Positions 32,181 through 41,212 of a stretch of 64,000 bases of DNA are shown piece after piece. The position numbers and the translations under genes were made by a program. The notes beneath the pieces were generated by a model that worked only from the letters and a program-made list of their open reading frames with translations, searched no databases and was not told the DNA's origin. Each line of letters opens with the position of its first letter. Positions within the stretch are counted from its first letter, which is position 1. The DNA comes from Streptomyces diastatochromogenes (GTDB taxonomy: Bacteria; Actinomycetota; Actinomycetes; Streptomycetales; Streptomycetaceae). The stretch is from the NCBI RefSeq assembly GCF_002242805.1, contig NZ_MCGQ01000041.1:1-64000 (forward strand). The letters are read 5' to 3'.

Positions 32181-33295
32181 CGGAGGTCGCCCTTGGCCGA
32201 CAACGCTGTCCTGGCCGCGTCGAGTTCGCCGACGAGGACCTCCAGCAGCTCCCCGGCCGGCAGCTCCCGGGCCATCCGGTGCCCCTGGCCCGCCCACAGC
32301 GCCATGCCCTGCGCGTCCCCGGCCTTGGCCGCGGCCTTGCGCAGCGGCGAGGTCAGGTGGTGGATCTCGGGGTAGGCGGCGGGGGCGTACGGGCCGTGCT
32401 CGCGCAGGAAGCGGTTGACCAGTCCGCGCGCCGGGCGGCCGGAGAAGGCGCGGGTCAGCTCGGTGCGGGCGAACAGGGGGTTGGTCAGCGCCTGCTTGTG
32501 CAGGGCGTTGGCGCCGGACTCGGGGGTGGCGAGGAACGCGGTGCCCAGCTGGGCCGCGCTCGCGCCCGCCGCGAGGACGGCGGCGATCTGGCTGCCGCGC
32601 ATGACGCCGCCGGCGGCGACGACCGGGATGCTCACGGCCTCCCGGATCTGGGCGATCAGCGCGAGCAGGCCGATGCCGGAGCCGTCGTTCTCCGGGATGT
32701 CCCGGTGGGTGCCCTGGTGGCCGCCGGCCTCCACGCCCTGCGCGATCACCGCGTCCGCCCCGGCCCGCTCGACCGCGAGGGCCTCCTCGGCGGTGGTGGC
32801 GGTGACCAGGGTGAAGGTTCCGGCACGGCGGAGGGAGTCGAGGACATCCCGGCTCGGGACACCGAAGTGGAAGGAGACGACCGCCACCGGGTTGTCCAGG
32901 AGCACGGCGAGCTTGGCGTCGTAGCCGTCGTCCCGGCCGCTGTCGGGGTCGCCCAGCTCGGTCTCGTACCAGGCGGCCTCACCGGCCAGCTGGTGGGCGT
33001 AGACCTCGACGGCGCCAGAAGGGGGCGCGGCGTTGGCCGCTCCGGTGGAGCCGGTGCTCGCACCGGGATACTCGGGCTGGGGCATGAAGAGGTTCACGCC
33101 GAAGGGCCGGCTCGTGAGCCCCCGCAGCTGCTTGATCTCCTGGTACATGCCGTCGGCGGTCTTGTATCCGGCGGCGAGGAACCCGAGACCGCCCGCCTCG
33201 GACACGGCGGCGGCGAGCTGCGGGACGGAGACACCGCCCGCCATGGGGGCCTGCACGATCGGGTGGGGGAAGAGATCGGTCAGTGCGGAGGACAT
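32177..33295 (-). CDS. nitronate monooxygenase (2-nitropropane dioxygenase family)
   Basis: The 372-residue FMN-dependent TIM barrel has an N-terminal PIVQAPMAGG flavin loop, EAGGHQGTH with the catalytic His, and phosphate-binding VVAAGGVMRG and QLGTAFLATPESGA. Members oxidise alkyl nitronates such as propionate-3-nitronate. It lies between dnaJ and rsmE and is coupled to rsmE by ATGA. The C-terminal third is longer than in the smallest members. Confidence 0.92.
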   Translation of the reverse strand: MSSALTDLFPHPIVQAPMAGGVSVPQLAAAVSEAGGLGFLAAGYKTADGMYQEIKQLRGLTSRPFGVNLFMPQPEYPGASTGSTGAANAAPPSGAVEVYAHQLAGEAAWYETELGDPDSGRDDGYDAKLAVLLDNPVAVVSFHFGVPSRDVLDSLRRAGTFTLVTATTAEEALAVERAGADAVIAQGVEAGGHQGTHRDIPENDGSGIGLLALIAQIREAVSIPVVAAGGVMRGSQIAAVLAAGASAAQLGTAFLATPESGANALHKQALTNPLFARTELTRAFSGRPARGLVNRFLREHGPYAPAAYPEIHHLTSPLRKAAAKAGDAQGMALWAGQGHRMARELPAGELLEVLVGELDAARTALSAKGDLR

Positions 33296-33363
33296 GACGG
33301 CATGTTGTCACGTCCTCCGAACAAGTCCGAATCCGGGCTTCCCACGGCATAGGCCACCGGCAT

Positions 33364-33385
33364 ACGGGGTGTCGAAGCACCCCGT
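33364..33385 (-). terminator. hairpin after dnaJ
   Basis: ACGGGGTG-TCGAAG-CACCCCGT is a perfect 8-bp stem, 10 bases beyond the dnaJ stop as read on the minus strand. It separates hrcA-dnaJ from the nitronate monooxygenase gene, possibly as a partial terminator. Confidence 0.6.
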
Positions 33386-33395
33386 TTACGACGGC

Positions 33396-34532
33396 TCAGC
33401 GCCCGTTGAACGCATCCTTCAACCGCGAGAACAGACCCTGCTGCCCCGGCTGGAACTGCCCCTGCGGCCGCTCCTCGCCCCGCAGCTTCGCCAGCTCTCG
33501 CAGCAGCCGCTCCTGCTCGGGGTCGAGCTTGGTCGGGGTCGTGACCTCGACGTGGACGATCAGGTCACCCCGGCCGCCGCCGCGCAGATGCGTGACGCCC
33601 CGGCCGTGCAGCGGGATCGACTGGCCGGACTGGGTGCCGGGCCGGATGTCGACCTCCTCCATGCCGTCCAGGGTCTCCAGCGGCACCTTGGTGCCGAGGG
33701 CCGCCGCCGTCATCGGGATCGTGACCGTGCAGTGCAGGTCGTCACCGCGCCGCTGGAAGGTCTGGTGCGGCAGCTCGTGGATCTCGACGTACAGGTCACC
33801 GGCCGGACCGCCACCGGGGCCGACCTCGCCCTCGCCGGCCAGCTGGATCCGCGTGCCGTTGTCGACACCGGCCGGGATCTTGACCGTGAGCGTGCGACGC
33901 GACCGTACGCGACCGTCGCCCGCGCACTCCGGGCACGGGGTCGGCACGACCGTGCCGAAGCCCTGGCACTGGGGGCAGGGGCGGGAGGTCATGACCTGGC
34001 CCAGGAAGGACCGGGTCACCTGGGAGACCTCACCGCGGCCGCGGCACATGTCACACGTCTGGGCGGACGTGCCGGGAGCCGCGCCTTCACCGTTACAGGT
34101 GTTGCAGACGACCGCCGTGTCGACCTGGATGTCCTTGGTCGTCCCGAAGGCCGCCTCGTCCAGCTCGACCTCGATGCGGATCATCGCGTCCTGGCCGCGC
34201 CGGGTGCGCGAGCGCGGGCCGCGCTGCGACGCCGTACCGAAGAACGCGTCCATGATGTCGGAGAAGTTGCCGAAGCCACCGGCCCCGAAGCCGCCCGCAC
34301 CGGCGCCGCCCGACTGGGAGAGCGGGTCGCCGCCGAGGTCGTAGACCTGCTTCTTCTGCGGGTCCGACAACACCTCGTAAGCGGCGTTGATCTCCTTGAA
34401 CCGCTCCTGGGTCTTCGGATCGGGGTTGACGTCCGGGTGCAGCTCGCGCGCGAGCCGACGGAACGCCTTCTTGATCTCATCCTGCGACGCGTCGCGGCGC
34501 ACGCCGAGAACGGCGTAGTAGTCCGTGGCCAC
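33396..34532 (-). CDS. dnaJ: chaperone DnaJ
   Basis: The 378-residue type I DnaJ has a J domain with HPD (RELHPDVNP), a Gly/Phe-rich linker (GAGAGGFGAGGFGNF), four zinc-finger repeats (CNTCNGEG, CDMCRGRG, CPQCQGFG, CPECAGDG) and a C-terminal substrate-binding domain. It stimulates DnaK ATPase and delivers unfolded clients. This is the dnaJ2-type copy placed with hrcA. The GTG start directly abuts the hrcA stop, and GGAG within the hrcA end serves as ribosome-binding site, so the pair is coupled under HrcA control. Confidence 0.97.
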   Translation of the reverse strand: MATDYYAVLGVRRDASQDEIKKAFRRLARELHPDVNPDPKTQERFKEINAAYEVLSDPQKKQVYDLGGDPLSQSGGAGAGGFGAGGFGNFSDIMDAFFGTASQRGPRSRTRRGQDAMIRIEVELDEAAFGTTKDIQVDTAVVCNTCNGEGAAPGTSAQTCDMCRGRGEVSQVTRSFLGQVMTSRPCPQCQGFGTVVPTPCPECAGDGRVRSRRTLTVKIPAGVDNGTRIQLAGEGEVGPGGGPAGDLYVEIHELPHQTFQRRGDDLHCTVTIPMTAAALGTKVPLETLDGMEEVDIRPGTQSGQSIPLHGRGVTHLRGGGRGDLIVHVEVTTPTKLDPEQERLLRELAKLRGEERPQGQFQPGQQGLFSRLKDAFNGR

Positions 34533-35549
34533 TTACGACTCCGCCAGGATCTGTCCGACGTACCGTGCCACTGCGCGTACCGCTCCCATCGTTCCCGGGT
34601 AGTCCATGCGGGTCGGTCCGACCACGCCGAGCTTGGCAACCGCCTCGCCGCCCGAACCGTAGCCGACCGACACGACGGAGGTGGAGTTGAGTCCTTCATG
34701 GGCGTTCTCGTGCCCGATGCGCACGGTCATGCCCGGATCCTTCGCCTCGCCGAGGAGCTTGAGGAGCACGACCTGCTCCTCGAGGGCCTCCAGGACGGGC
34801 CGGATCACCAGGGGGAAGTCATGTCCGAAGCGGGTGAGATTGGCGGTGCCGCCGATCATCAGCCGCTCCTCGTTCTCCTCGACCAGTGTCTCCAGCAGAG
34901 TGGAGAGCACTGCGGAGACCGTACCGCGGTCCTCGACGTCGAAGGCCTCGGGCAGGTCCTCGACCAGCCGCGGCACGTCGGTGAACCTGCGGCCCGCGAC
35001 CCGGCTGTTCAGCCGGGCCCTGAGGTCCGCCAGGGACGCCTCGCCGAAGGGAGCCGGGCAGTCGACCATCCGCTGCTCGACCCGGCCGGTGTCCGTGATC
35101 AGCACGAGCATCACGCGCGCGGGGGCGAGCGAGAGCAGCTCCACGTGCCGCACGGTGGACCGGGTCAGGGACGGGTACTGCACGACGGCGACCTGCCGGG
35201 TCAGCTGCGCGAGCAGCCGGACCGTACGGGCCACGACGTCGTCGAGGTCGACGGCGCCCTCCAGGAAGTTCTGGATCGCCCGGCGCTCGGGCGCGCTCAT
35301 CGGCTTGACGCCCGCGAGCTTGTCCACGAACAGCCGGTAGCCCTTGTCGGTGGGGATACGCCCGGCACTGGTGTGCGGCTGGGCGATGAACCCCTCGTCC
35401 TCCAGGGCCGCCATGTCGTTGCGCACGGTCGCCGGGGAGACACCGAGGTTGTGCCGCTCGGTGAGCGCCTTGGAGCCCACCGGCTCCTCGGTGCCCACAT
35501 AGTCCTGGACGATGGCGCGCAGCACCTGAAGCCTGCGTTCACTCAGCAT
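34533..35549 (-). CDS. hrcA: heat-inducible transcription repressor HrcA
   Basis: The 338-residue HrcA has an N-terminal winged helix (MLSERRLQVLRAIVQDYVGTEEPVGSKAL, then SPATVRNDMAALEDEGFIAQPHTSAGRIPTDKGYR) and the usual dimerisation and GAF-like domains. It represses class I heat-shock genes by binding CIRCE. A CIRCE-type operator lies 50-76 bases upstream of its own start, so it is autoregulated. GGAGGTG precedes the ATG. Confidence 0.97.
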   Translation of the reverse strand: MLSERRLQVLRAIVQDYVGTEEPVGSKALTERHNLGVSPATVRNDMAALEDEGFIAQPHTSAGRIPTDKGYRLFVDKLAGVKPMSAPERRAIQNFLEGAVDLDDVVARTVRLLAQLTRQVAVVQYPSLTRSTVRHVELLSLAPARVMLVLITDTGRVEQRMVDCPAPFGEASLADLRARLNSRVAGRRFTDVPRLVEDLPEAFDVEDRGTVSAVLSTLLETLVEENEERLMIGGTANLTRFGHDFPLVIRPVLEALEEQVVLLKLLGEAKDPGMTVRIGHENAHEGLNSTSVVSVGYGSGGEAVAKLGVVGPTRMDYPGTMGAVRAVARYVGQILAES

Positions 35550-35598
35550 TCGCGCGCACCTCCAGCATGTCGTCCCCTCGGCCCTTCCGGTCGCCCGC

Positions 35599-35625
35599 CT
35601 GGCACTCTGTGTGTCCGAGTGCCAG
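35599..35625 (-). promoter_or_regulatory. CIRCE operator (HrcA site)
   Basis: CTGGCACTC (35599-35607) and GAGTGCCAG (35617-35625) form a perfect 9-bp inverted repeat with a 9-base spacer. Spacing and core match the CIRCE consensus TTAGCACTC-N9-GAGTGCTAA, with TTA replaced by CTG at both ends. Confidence 0.9.
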
Positions 35626-35711
35626 CCTTCCCCAGCCCAGTGTACGGGCGTGGGGTACTCACTGGGCAAGGTCGGTCCTGCTCTACCGGGTTGTACCGCT
35701 AGCGTCGCGGT

Positions 35712-36434
35712 ATGACGGTGACTTGGGAAGAGCTGGGGTGGGAGCGGCTGGCGCCCGGGGTGGGCCGGTGCCGGCTGCCCGGCTGGGACTGCACCGTGGG
35801 CCTGGTTCTCGGCGCGGGTACGGCGCTGATGGTGGACGCCGGATCGAGCCCGGCCGAGGGCGGGCGGCTGCGGGCGGCGGCGCAGCGGCTGGCGGGGCAC
35901 GATGTGACCCATCTCGCGCTCACCCATCCCCACTTCGACCACGTCTTCGGCACGGCCGCCTTCACCGGGGCGGAGACGTACGCGGCCGTGGGCATCGACG
36001 CGGTGTTCGCGTACGAACGCGAGGAGCTGCGCCAGGACGCGGTCAGGAACGGCCTGCCGGCCCCGGACGCGGACGAGGCCGTCGCCGCCCTCCCCTCTCC
36101 CCGCCACCTGGTCTCCGGCGAGTGGACGCTGGATCTCGGCGACGGCCGCCAGGCGCTGCTGGCCAACGTGGGCCCCGGCCACACGGCCCACGATCTCGCG
36201 GTGCTCGTCCCCGGCACCCCGGAGATCGTCTTCTGCGGCGACCTGGTCGAGGAGTCCGGCGAACCCCAGGCGGGCCCGGACGCCGTACCGTCCCGCTGGC
36301 CCGACGCCCTCGACCGGCTGCTCGCCCTCGGCGGCGAGGACGCGCTGTACGTGCCCGGTCACGGAGCGGTGGTGGACGCGGCGTTCGTACGGCGCCAACG
36401 CGACGCGCTGGCAGCGCGTTTCGGCGTGTCGTGA
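35712..36434 (+). CDS. metallo-beta-lactamase fold hydrolase
   Basis: The 240-residue MBL protein has THPHFDHVFG as the HxHxDH zinc motif, GPGHTAHDLAV with the second His, CGDLVEE and PGHGAVVDAAF. It is glyoxalase-II-like in arrangement, but the substrate is unknown. It starts at ATG 35712, six bases after a possible -10 TAGCGT (35700-35705), so the message may be leaderless. It is divergent from hrcA and 34 bases before the DUF3097 gene. Confidence 0.88.
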   Translation: MTVTWEELGWERLAPGVGRCRLPGWDCTVGLVLGAGTALMVDAGSSPAEGGRLRAAAQRLAGHDVTHLALTHPHFDHVFGTAAFTGAETYAAVGIDAVFAYEREELRQDAVRNGLPAPDADEAVAALPSPRHLVSGEWTLDLGDGRQALLANVGPGHTAHDLAVLVPGTPEIVFCGDLVEESGEPQAGPDAVPSRWPDALDRLLALGGEDALYVPGHGAVVDAAFVRRQRDALAARFGVS

Positions 36435-36468
36435 GTGCCGGTCGGCGGCTTCTCCTATCGTCATCCGA

Positions 36469-37281
36469 ATGCGCCAGTACTCGCCGGACCTGACCCCGCC
36501 CTGGAAGAAGCCCAAGCCCGTTCCGGAGGTCCCGGCGGAGCCCGGTCTGGTGGTCGAGGAGCCCGGCACCGGCTTCTGCGGCGCGGTGATCCGCTGCGAG
36601 GCGGGCACGGTGACCCTGGAGGACCGCTTCGGCAAGCACCGGGTGTTCCCGCTGGAGCCACGCGGCTTCCTGCTGGAGGGCAGGGTGGTGACGCTGGTGC
36701 GCCCGTCCTCGGGCCCTGTCCGCCCCATCCGTACGGCATCCGGCTCGGTCGCCGTCCCCGGCGCACGCGCGCGCGTGGCCCGCGCCGGCCGCATCTACGT
36801 CGAGGGCCGGCACGACGCCGAACTGGTCGAGAAGGTCTGGGGCGACGACCTGCGCATCGAGGGCGTGGTCGTGGAGTACCTGGAGGGCGTGGACGACCTG
36901 CCGGCGATCGTGGCGGAGTTCGGACCGGGGCCGGACGCGCGGCTGGGCGTGCTCGTGGACCACCTCGTCCCCGGCACGAAGGAGTGGCGCATCGCGGAGT
37001 CGGTGACGAGCGAACACGCGCTGGTCGTCGGCCACCCGTACATCGACATCTGGGAGGCGGTGAAGCCGTCGTCCCTGGGGATCCCCGGCTGGCCCCGGGT
37101 GCCGCGCGGGCAGGACTGGAAGACGGGGGTGTGCCGGGCGCTGGGGTGGCCGTCGGACAACACGGGGGCGGTGTGGCAGGCGATTCTGGCGCGGGTGGGG
37201 TCTTACAAGGACCTGGAGCCAGAACTGTTGGGGCGGGTGGAGGAACTGATCGACTTCGTCACGGGTAGCGGTGAGGCCTGA
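36469..37281 (+). CDS. DUF3097 family protein
   Basis: The 270-residue protein is a conserved actinobacterial family. Recognisable features are YSPDLTPPWKKPKPVPEVPAEPGLVVE at the start, GRIYVEGRHDAELVEKVWGDDLRIEGVVVEYLEG and VLVDHLVPGTKEWRIAES. The EGRHDAELV part resembles a Toprim-like acidic motif, hinting at nucleic-acid chemistry, but no function is established. It follows the MBL gene by 34 bases. Its last 23 bases overlap the convergent Uma2-like gene. Confidence 0.85.
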   Translation: MRQYSPDLTPPWKKPKPVPEVPAEPGLVVEEPGTGFCGAVIRCEAGTVTLEDRFGKHRVFPLEPRGFLLEGRVVTLVRPSSGPVRPIRTASGSVAVPGARARVARAGRIYVEGRHDAELVEKVWGDDLRIEGVVVEYLEGVDDLPAIVAEFGPGPDARLGVLVDHLVPGTKEWRIAESVTSEHALVVGHPYIDIWEAVKPSSLGIPGWPRVPRGQDWKTGVCRALGWPSDNTGAVWQAILARVGSYKDLEPELLGRVEELIDFVTGSGEA

Positions 37282-37837
37282 CGTTGGGGAACGTTCCGAA
37301 CTCGCTGGTGTCCAGTTCGAGTCCCAGAACGTCCAGCAGCACCGGGTCCCCGAACTTGGTGATCTGTTGCGTCAAATAGTTCGCGTCCTCGTCCTGGCCC
37401 TCAGGCCTCGTCAGCAGGACGCACTGCGCCATGATCGGGTCGAGAATGAGATACGCAGGCACCTTGCCTGCCGCGTAGATCGACCTCTTGACCACGTAGT
37501 CCTGATGAACGCTGGACTTGGAGACGACCTCGACAACCATGGTGACCAGCTGGGACGGCAGCAGACGGCCCGAGTCGGGCAGAAGGTCTCGCGCGACGAC
37601 CACCAGGTCTGGTACCGGTTCACTGGCTTCATTCAGGATGTCGACGTCCTGAGTTTGAAGGCGAGACCAACGCGATCGCGGAATCTGGTCCTGTACATCG
37701 GCGACGATCATGTTGTGCACGATGTCAGGGCTGGCCATCATCACGATTACCCCCCGGAGAAGCTCCACCTTGACGCCCTCGGGAGGCTCAAGCTCCTCGA
37801 AGTACCTGGTCATGTCCCGTTCGTCCACAGCGGTCAT
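37259..37837 (-). CDS. Uma2-family (DUF820) restriction-endonuclease-like protein
   Basis: The 192-residue PD-(D/E)xK-fold protein has VELLRGVIVMMASP, EPVPDLVVVARD (the Asp ligand) and VVEVVSKSSVHQDYVVKRSIYAAGKVPAYLILDP, matching the ExxS..D..K pattern of Uma2 proteins. They are abundant in Streptomyces and cyanobacteria, and their role is unclear. The ATG at 37837 has GGAGG eight bases upstream. Its 3' end overlaps the DUF3097 gene by 23 bases. Confidence 0.87.
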   Translation of the reverse strand: MTAVDERDMTRYFEELEPPEGVKVELLRGVIVMMASPDIVHNMIVADVQDQIPRSRWSRLQTQDVDILNEASEPVPDLVVVARDLLPDSGRLLPSQLVTMVVEVVSKSSVHQDYVVKRSIYAAGKVPAYLILDPIMAQCVLLTRPEGQDEDANYLTQQITKFGDPVLLDVLGLELDTSEFGTFPNVRPHRYP

Positions 37838-37936
37838 CTCCGTGGCCTCCACATCCGCCGCGTACTGTCGGCGGCAGCCTACGAACCAGGTTAGGGACCG
37901 AACCCCCACTCCGTGCCGATTCACCCGCCGGAGTGA

Positions 37937-39169
37937 TCAGTCCACCAAGTCCCGCACCACCGCGTCCGCCAGCAGCCGTCCGCGCAGGGTCAGCACAGCC
38001 TGTCCCTCGTCGTACGGGCCTTCCTGGAGGAGTCCGTCCGCCAGCGCCCGCCGGGAAGCCGCAAGGCCCTCCTCCTTCAGCAGGGACAGCGGGACGCCCT
38101 CCCGCAGCCGCAGCTCCAGCAGGATCCGCTCCACCCGCCGGTCCTCGTCCGACAGCAGCTCGCGCCCGGCACCCGGCGACCGCCCCGACGCCAGCGCCGC
38201 CGCGTACGCGCCCGGGTGCTTGACGTTCCACCAGCGCACCCCGCCGACGTGCGAGTGCGCCCCGGGGCCCGCGCCCCACCAGTCCGCGCCCCGCCAGTAC
38301 AGCTCGTTGTGCAGGCAGCGGGCCGCTTCCGAGGTGGCCCAGTTGGAGACCTCGTACCAGTCGAAGCCCGCCGCCGACATCCGCTCCTCCGCGATCAGGT
38401 AGCGGTCGGCGTGGACGTCGTCGTCCGTCATCGGGACCTCGCCGCGGCGGATCCGGCGGGCGAGCTGGGTGCCCTCCTCGACGATCAGGGCGTACGCGCT
38501 GATGTGGTCCGGCCCGGCGCCCAGCGCCGCGTCCAGCGAGGCCCGCCAGTCGTCGTCGGACTCGCCGGGGGTGCCGTAGATCAGGTCGAGGTTGACGTGC
38601 TCGAAGCCCGCGGCCTTCGCCTCCGCCACGCACGCCTCCGGGCGGCCCGGGGTGTGGGTACGGTCCAGCACGCGCAGCACGTGCTGCTTCGCGCTCTGCA
38701 TGCCGAAGGAGATCCGGTTGAAGCCGCCCTGCCGGAGGGTGGCGAGGTAGGCCGGGTCGACCGACTCCGGGTTCGCCTCCGTCGTGATCTCCGCGTCCGG
38801 CGCGAGACCGAACTCGTCGCGGATCGCGCCCAGCATCCGCACCAGGTCGTCGGCGGCCAGCAGCGTGGGCGTGCCGCCGCCGACGAACACCGTACGGACC
38901 TCGCGCGGGTCGTCGCCGAGCACCTTGCGGGCCAGCCGGATCTCGTCGGTCAGGGTGTCGGCGTAGTTGTCCCGGGAGGCGAGCACTCCGCCGGTGCCGC
39001 GCAGCTCGGTCGCGGTGTACGTGTTGAAGTCGCAGTAACCGCAGCGGGTCGCGCAGTACGGGACGTGAAGGTAGAACCCGAGGGGTCGGTCGGCGGCACC
39101 GGCGAGCGCGGAGGCGGGCAGCGCGCCGTCGTCGGGGACCGGCTCGCCGTCGGGGAGTGCGGAAGGCAT
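37937..39169 (-). CDS. hemW: HemW / HemN-like radical SAM protein
   Basis: The 410-residue protein has the radical SAM cluster motif CATRCGYCDFNTYT near residue 43, VFVGGGTPTLL, TTEANPESVD and LDLIYGTPGES. A HemN C-terminal domain follows. Sequence type and location beside hrcA-dnaJ fit HemW, now regarded as a heme chaperone, rather than true coproporphyrinogen oxidase. ATG 39169 is preferred; another ATG at 39178 adds MGD. Confidence 0.9.
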   Translation of the reverse strand: MPSALPDGEPVPDDGALPASALAGAADRPLGFYLHVPYCATRCGYCDFNTYTATELRGTGGVLASRDNYADTLTDEIRLARKVLGDDPREVRTVFVGGGTPTLLAADDLVRMLGAIRDEFGLAPDAEITTEANPESVDPAYLATLRQGGFNRISFGMQSAKQHVLRVLDRTHTPGRPEACVAEAKAAGFEHVNLDLIYGTPGESDDDWRASLDAALGAGPDHISAYALIVEEGTQLARRIRRGEVPMTDDDVHADRYLIAEERMSAAGFDWYEVSNWATSEAARCLHNELYWRGADWWGAGPGAHSHVGGVRWWNVKHPGAYAAALASGRSPGAGRELLSDEDRRVERILLELRLREGVPLSLLKEEGLAASRRALADGLLQEGPYDEGQAVLTLRGRLLADAVVRDLVD

Positions 39170-39196
39170 GTCCCCCATTGTCCCGTACGGCGCCGG

Positions 39197-41044
39197 TTAC
39201 TCCGCCTGGAGCACCAGCAGGGCCAGGTCGTCCTCCGGCAGGCCGCCGCCGAAGTCGTGCACCAGGCGGCGGATCCTTTCCGCGATCAGGTCGGCGCTCA
39301 GGCCCGCACAGCCGGACAGGGCCTGCGCGAGCCCGTCGCCGTCGTCGAACTGGCGGGAGCCGGAGCGGCGCTCGGTCACCCCGTCGGTGACGCACAGCAG
39401 GCTGTCGCCGGGTCCCAGCTCGATGGTCTCGCTGGTGTAGGTCTCGTCCTCCACGACGCCGAGCAGGGTCTGCGGGCGGGCGGCGGTGCGCACCTCGCCG
39501 TCGGGGCGCAGCAGCAGCGGCAGGGGGTGGCCGGCGGAGGCGAGGGTGCAGCGGACACCGCCGTCGTGCGGGGTCAGCTCGCCGTAGAGGAGGGACAGGA
39601 ACCGGGTCTGCGGGCCGTCCCCGGGGACCAGGGGCCGGCCGTCGACGGCGACCAGCGCGCGGGCGGCCGCGTCGGCGGCCTCGGTGGCGTCGTCCAGGAG
39701 GAGCTGGTTGAGGCGGTCGAGGACGTCGGCGACCCGGTAGCCCTCGCGCGCGAGCAGGCGCAGCCACGGGCGGGCGAGTCCGATCACGACCGCCGCCTCG
39801 GGGCCCTTGCCCTGGACGTCACCGACGGCGAAGCACCAGCGGCCGTCGCCCGCCGGGAACAGGTCGTAGAAGTCGCCGCTGGGGCCGCCCTTGTCGCAGG
39901 GCTCGTAGACGAGCGCGCTGCTCACCCCGGGGATCTCGGCGACCGCGCCGGGCAGCAGCCCGCGCTGCAGGACGGCGCTGATGGTGACCTGCCGGGCGTA
40001 CTGGCGGGCCGCGCCGATGGCCAGCGCGACCCGGCGGCCGAGGTCCTCGACGAGCCCGGTGACCTCGTCGGGGAAGCGTTGCAGACCGCAGCGGCCGATG
40101 ACCAGCGTGCCCAGCGGGCGGCCGCCCGCGATCAGCCGGTACGCCAGCGCCGTGCCGTGGGCGCCCTGCGGACCGAGCGCGTCGCCCGGCCAGGGGTACG
40201 GCTCCGGGCCGGACCGCAGCCCGTCCCGCGGGCACGGCGGGTCCTTCTCCAGGGCGCGGGTCAGCTCCTCGATGCTGTTCTCGCTGGCGTGCCAGACGCG
40301 CGCGGGCGCCCCGCCGTCGCCGCCGCGCAGGGTCGCCTCGTCCTCCAGCCACACCGCGCACCAGTCGGCGAGCCGGGGCACGATCAGCTGGCCGGTCAGG
40401 GCCGTGACCAGGGTCTCGTCCAGCTGTCCCGCGAGCAGGTCGGAGGCCTCGGCGAGGAAGGACAGCGCGCCGCGGCCGAGCCAGTCCCGGTCGGCGCCGG
40501 GGCGCTGCGGCTGCGGAGCGAGGGCCTCGGCGGCCGCCAGGGTGTGGTCCGGGGCGGGCCCGTCCGGCTCCTCCTTCCCGCCGGCGGGAAGCCGCGCCCA
40601 CACCGTCTTGGTGCCGGTGCTGTAGGTGACGCCCCAGGACTCGGCCAGGGTGGCGACCAGCCGCAGGCCGCGCCCCTGCTCCGGGGCGTCGTACGGCACC
40701 TCGCCGCCCGCTGCGTCGCGCGGCGCGCGCGCCGGGTGCTGGTCGCGCACCTCCACCACGAACGCGCCCCCCTCCTCCAGGCGCCAGTCGACCTCCAGCT
40801 CCGTGCCCGCGTGTACGACGGCGTTGGTGACGAGTTCGCTGACGACGGCCATGGCGTCGTCGGCCTGCCGTGCGGACGCCTCCGGGTCGGTGAGCCCCCG
40901 GTCGCACCACTGGGCGAACGCGGCGCGCACCAGCGCACGGGCGGAGCCGGGGGCGAGGGGACTGCCGGGCAGGGTGGCGTGTCCCTGTGCCCCACAGTCG
41001 TAGGTCTCGCTCTCCCGCTGCGCCGGTATGGCCGCCATGTCCAT
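39197..41044 (-). CDS. SpoIIE-type PP2C phosphatase with HATPase and GAF domains
   Basis: The 615-residue protein has three parts. First is an RsbW-like ATP-binding domain (about residues 20-150, AVVSELVTNAVVHAGTELEVDW and GRGLRLVATLAESWG). Then comes a GAF-like middle (about 190-360). Last is a C-terminal PP2C/SpoIIE phosphatase (ALVYEPCDKGGPSGDFYDLFP, VGDVQGKGPEAAVV, LASAGHPLPLLL, VTDGVTERR). Such hybrids control anti-sigma/anti-anti-sigma switches in Streptomyces, with kinase and phosphatase in one chain. No sigma or anti-sigma gene is adjacent, so its partners are encoded elsewhere. The start is ATG 41044, with an alternative at 41038. Confidence 0.92.
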   Translation of the reverse strand: MDMAAIPAQRESETYDCGAQGHATLPGSPLAPGSARALVRAAFAQWCDRGLTDPEASARQADDAMAVVSELVTNAVVHAGTELEVDWRLEEGGAFVVEVRDQHPARAPRDAAGGEVPYDAPEQGRGLRLVATLAESWGVTYSTGTKTVWARLPAGGKEEPDGPAPDHTLAAAEALAPQPQRPGADRDWLGRGALSFLAEASDLLAGQLDETLVTALTGQLIVPRLADWCAVWLEDEATLRGGDGGAPARVWHASENSIEELTRALEKDPPCPRDGLRSGPEPYPWPGDALGPQGAHGTALAYRLIAGGRPLGTLVIGRCGLQRFPDEVTGLVEDLGRRVALAIGAARQYARQVTISAVLQRGLLPGAVAEIPGVSSALVYEPCDKGGPSGDFYDLFPAGDGRWCFAVGDVQGKGPEAAVVIGLARPWLRLLAREGYRVADVLDRLNQLLLDDATEAADAAARALVAVDGRPLVPGDGPQTRFLSLLYGELTPHDGGVRCTLASAGHPLPLLLRPDGEVRTAARPQTLLGVVEDETYTSETIELGPGDSLLCVTDGVTERRSGSRQFDDGDGLAQALSGCAGLSADLIAERIRRLVHDFGGGLPEDDLALLVLQAE

Positions 41045-41212
41045 GCGGCCAGGGTGACAGAGAGACCCCACACCTGTGCGCTGAGTTACCGAAGTGGACA
41101 GTCACGCGTGAGAACTGTGCTACGGGTGTGCTCGAACACGGTCGGAAAGTGTGCGGAATTCGAGCATCCGCGCGTCTCAGTCCTCGCAGTCGTGCCAGTC
41201 CGCTCAGTCCGC

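Noticed and set aside
36435..37268. Plus-strand Arg/Gly-rich frame overlapping DUF3097
   Set aside because: It is the +1 shadow of the DUF3097 gene, which has conserved sequence in the other frame.
37259..37837. Uma2-like gene as a pseudogene or transposon remnant
   Set aside because: The frame is intact at 192 residues with the catalytic-type Asp and ExxS/K elements and a good ribosome-binding site.
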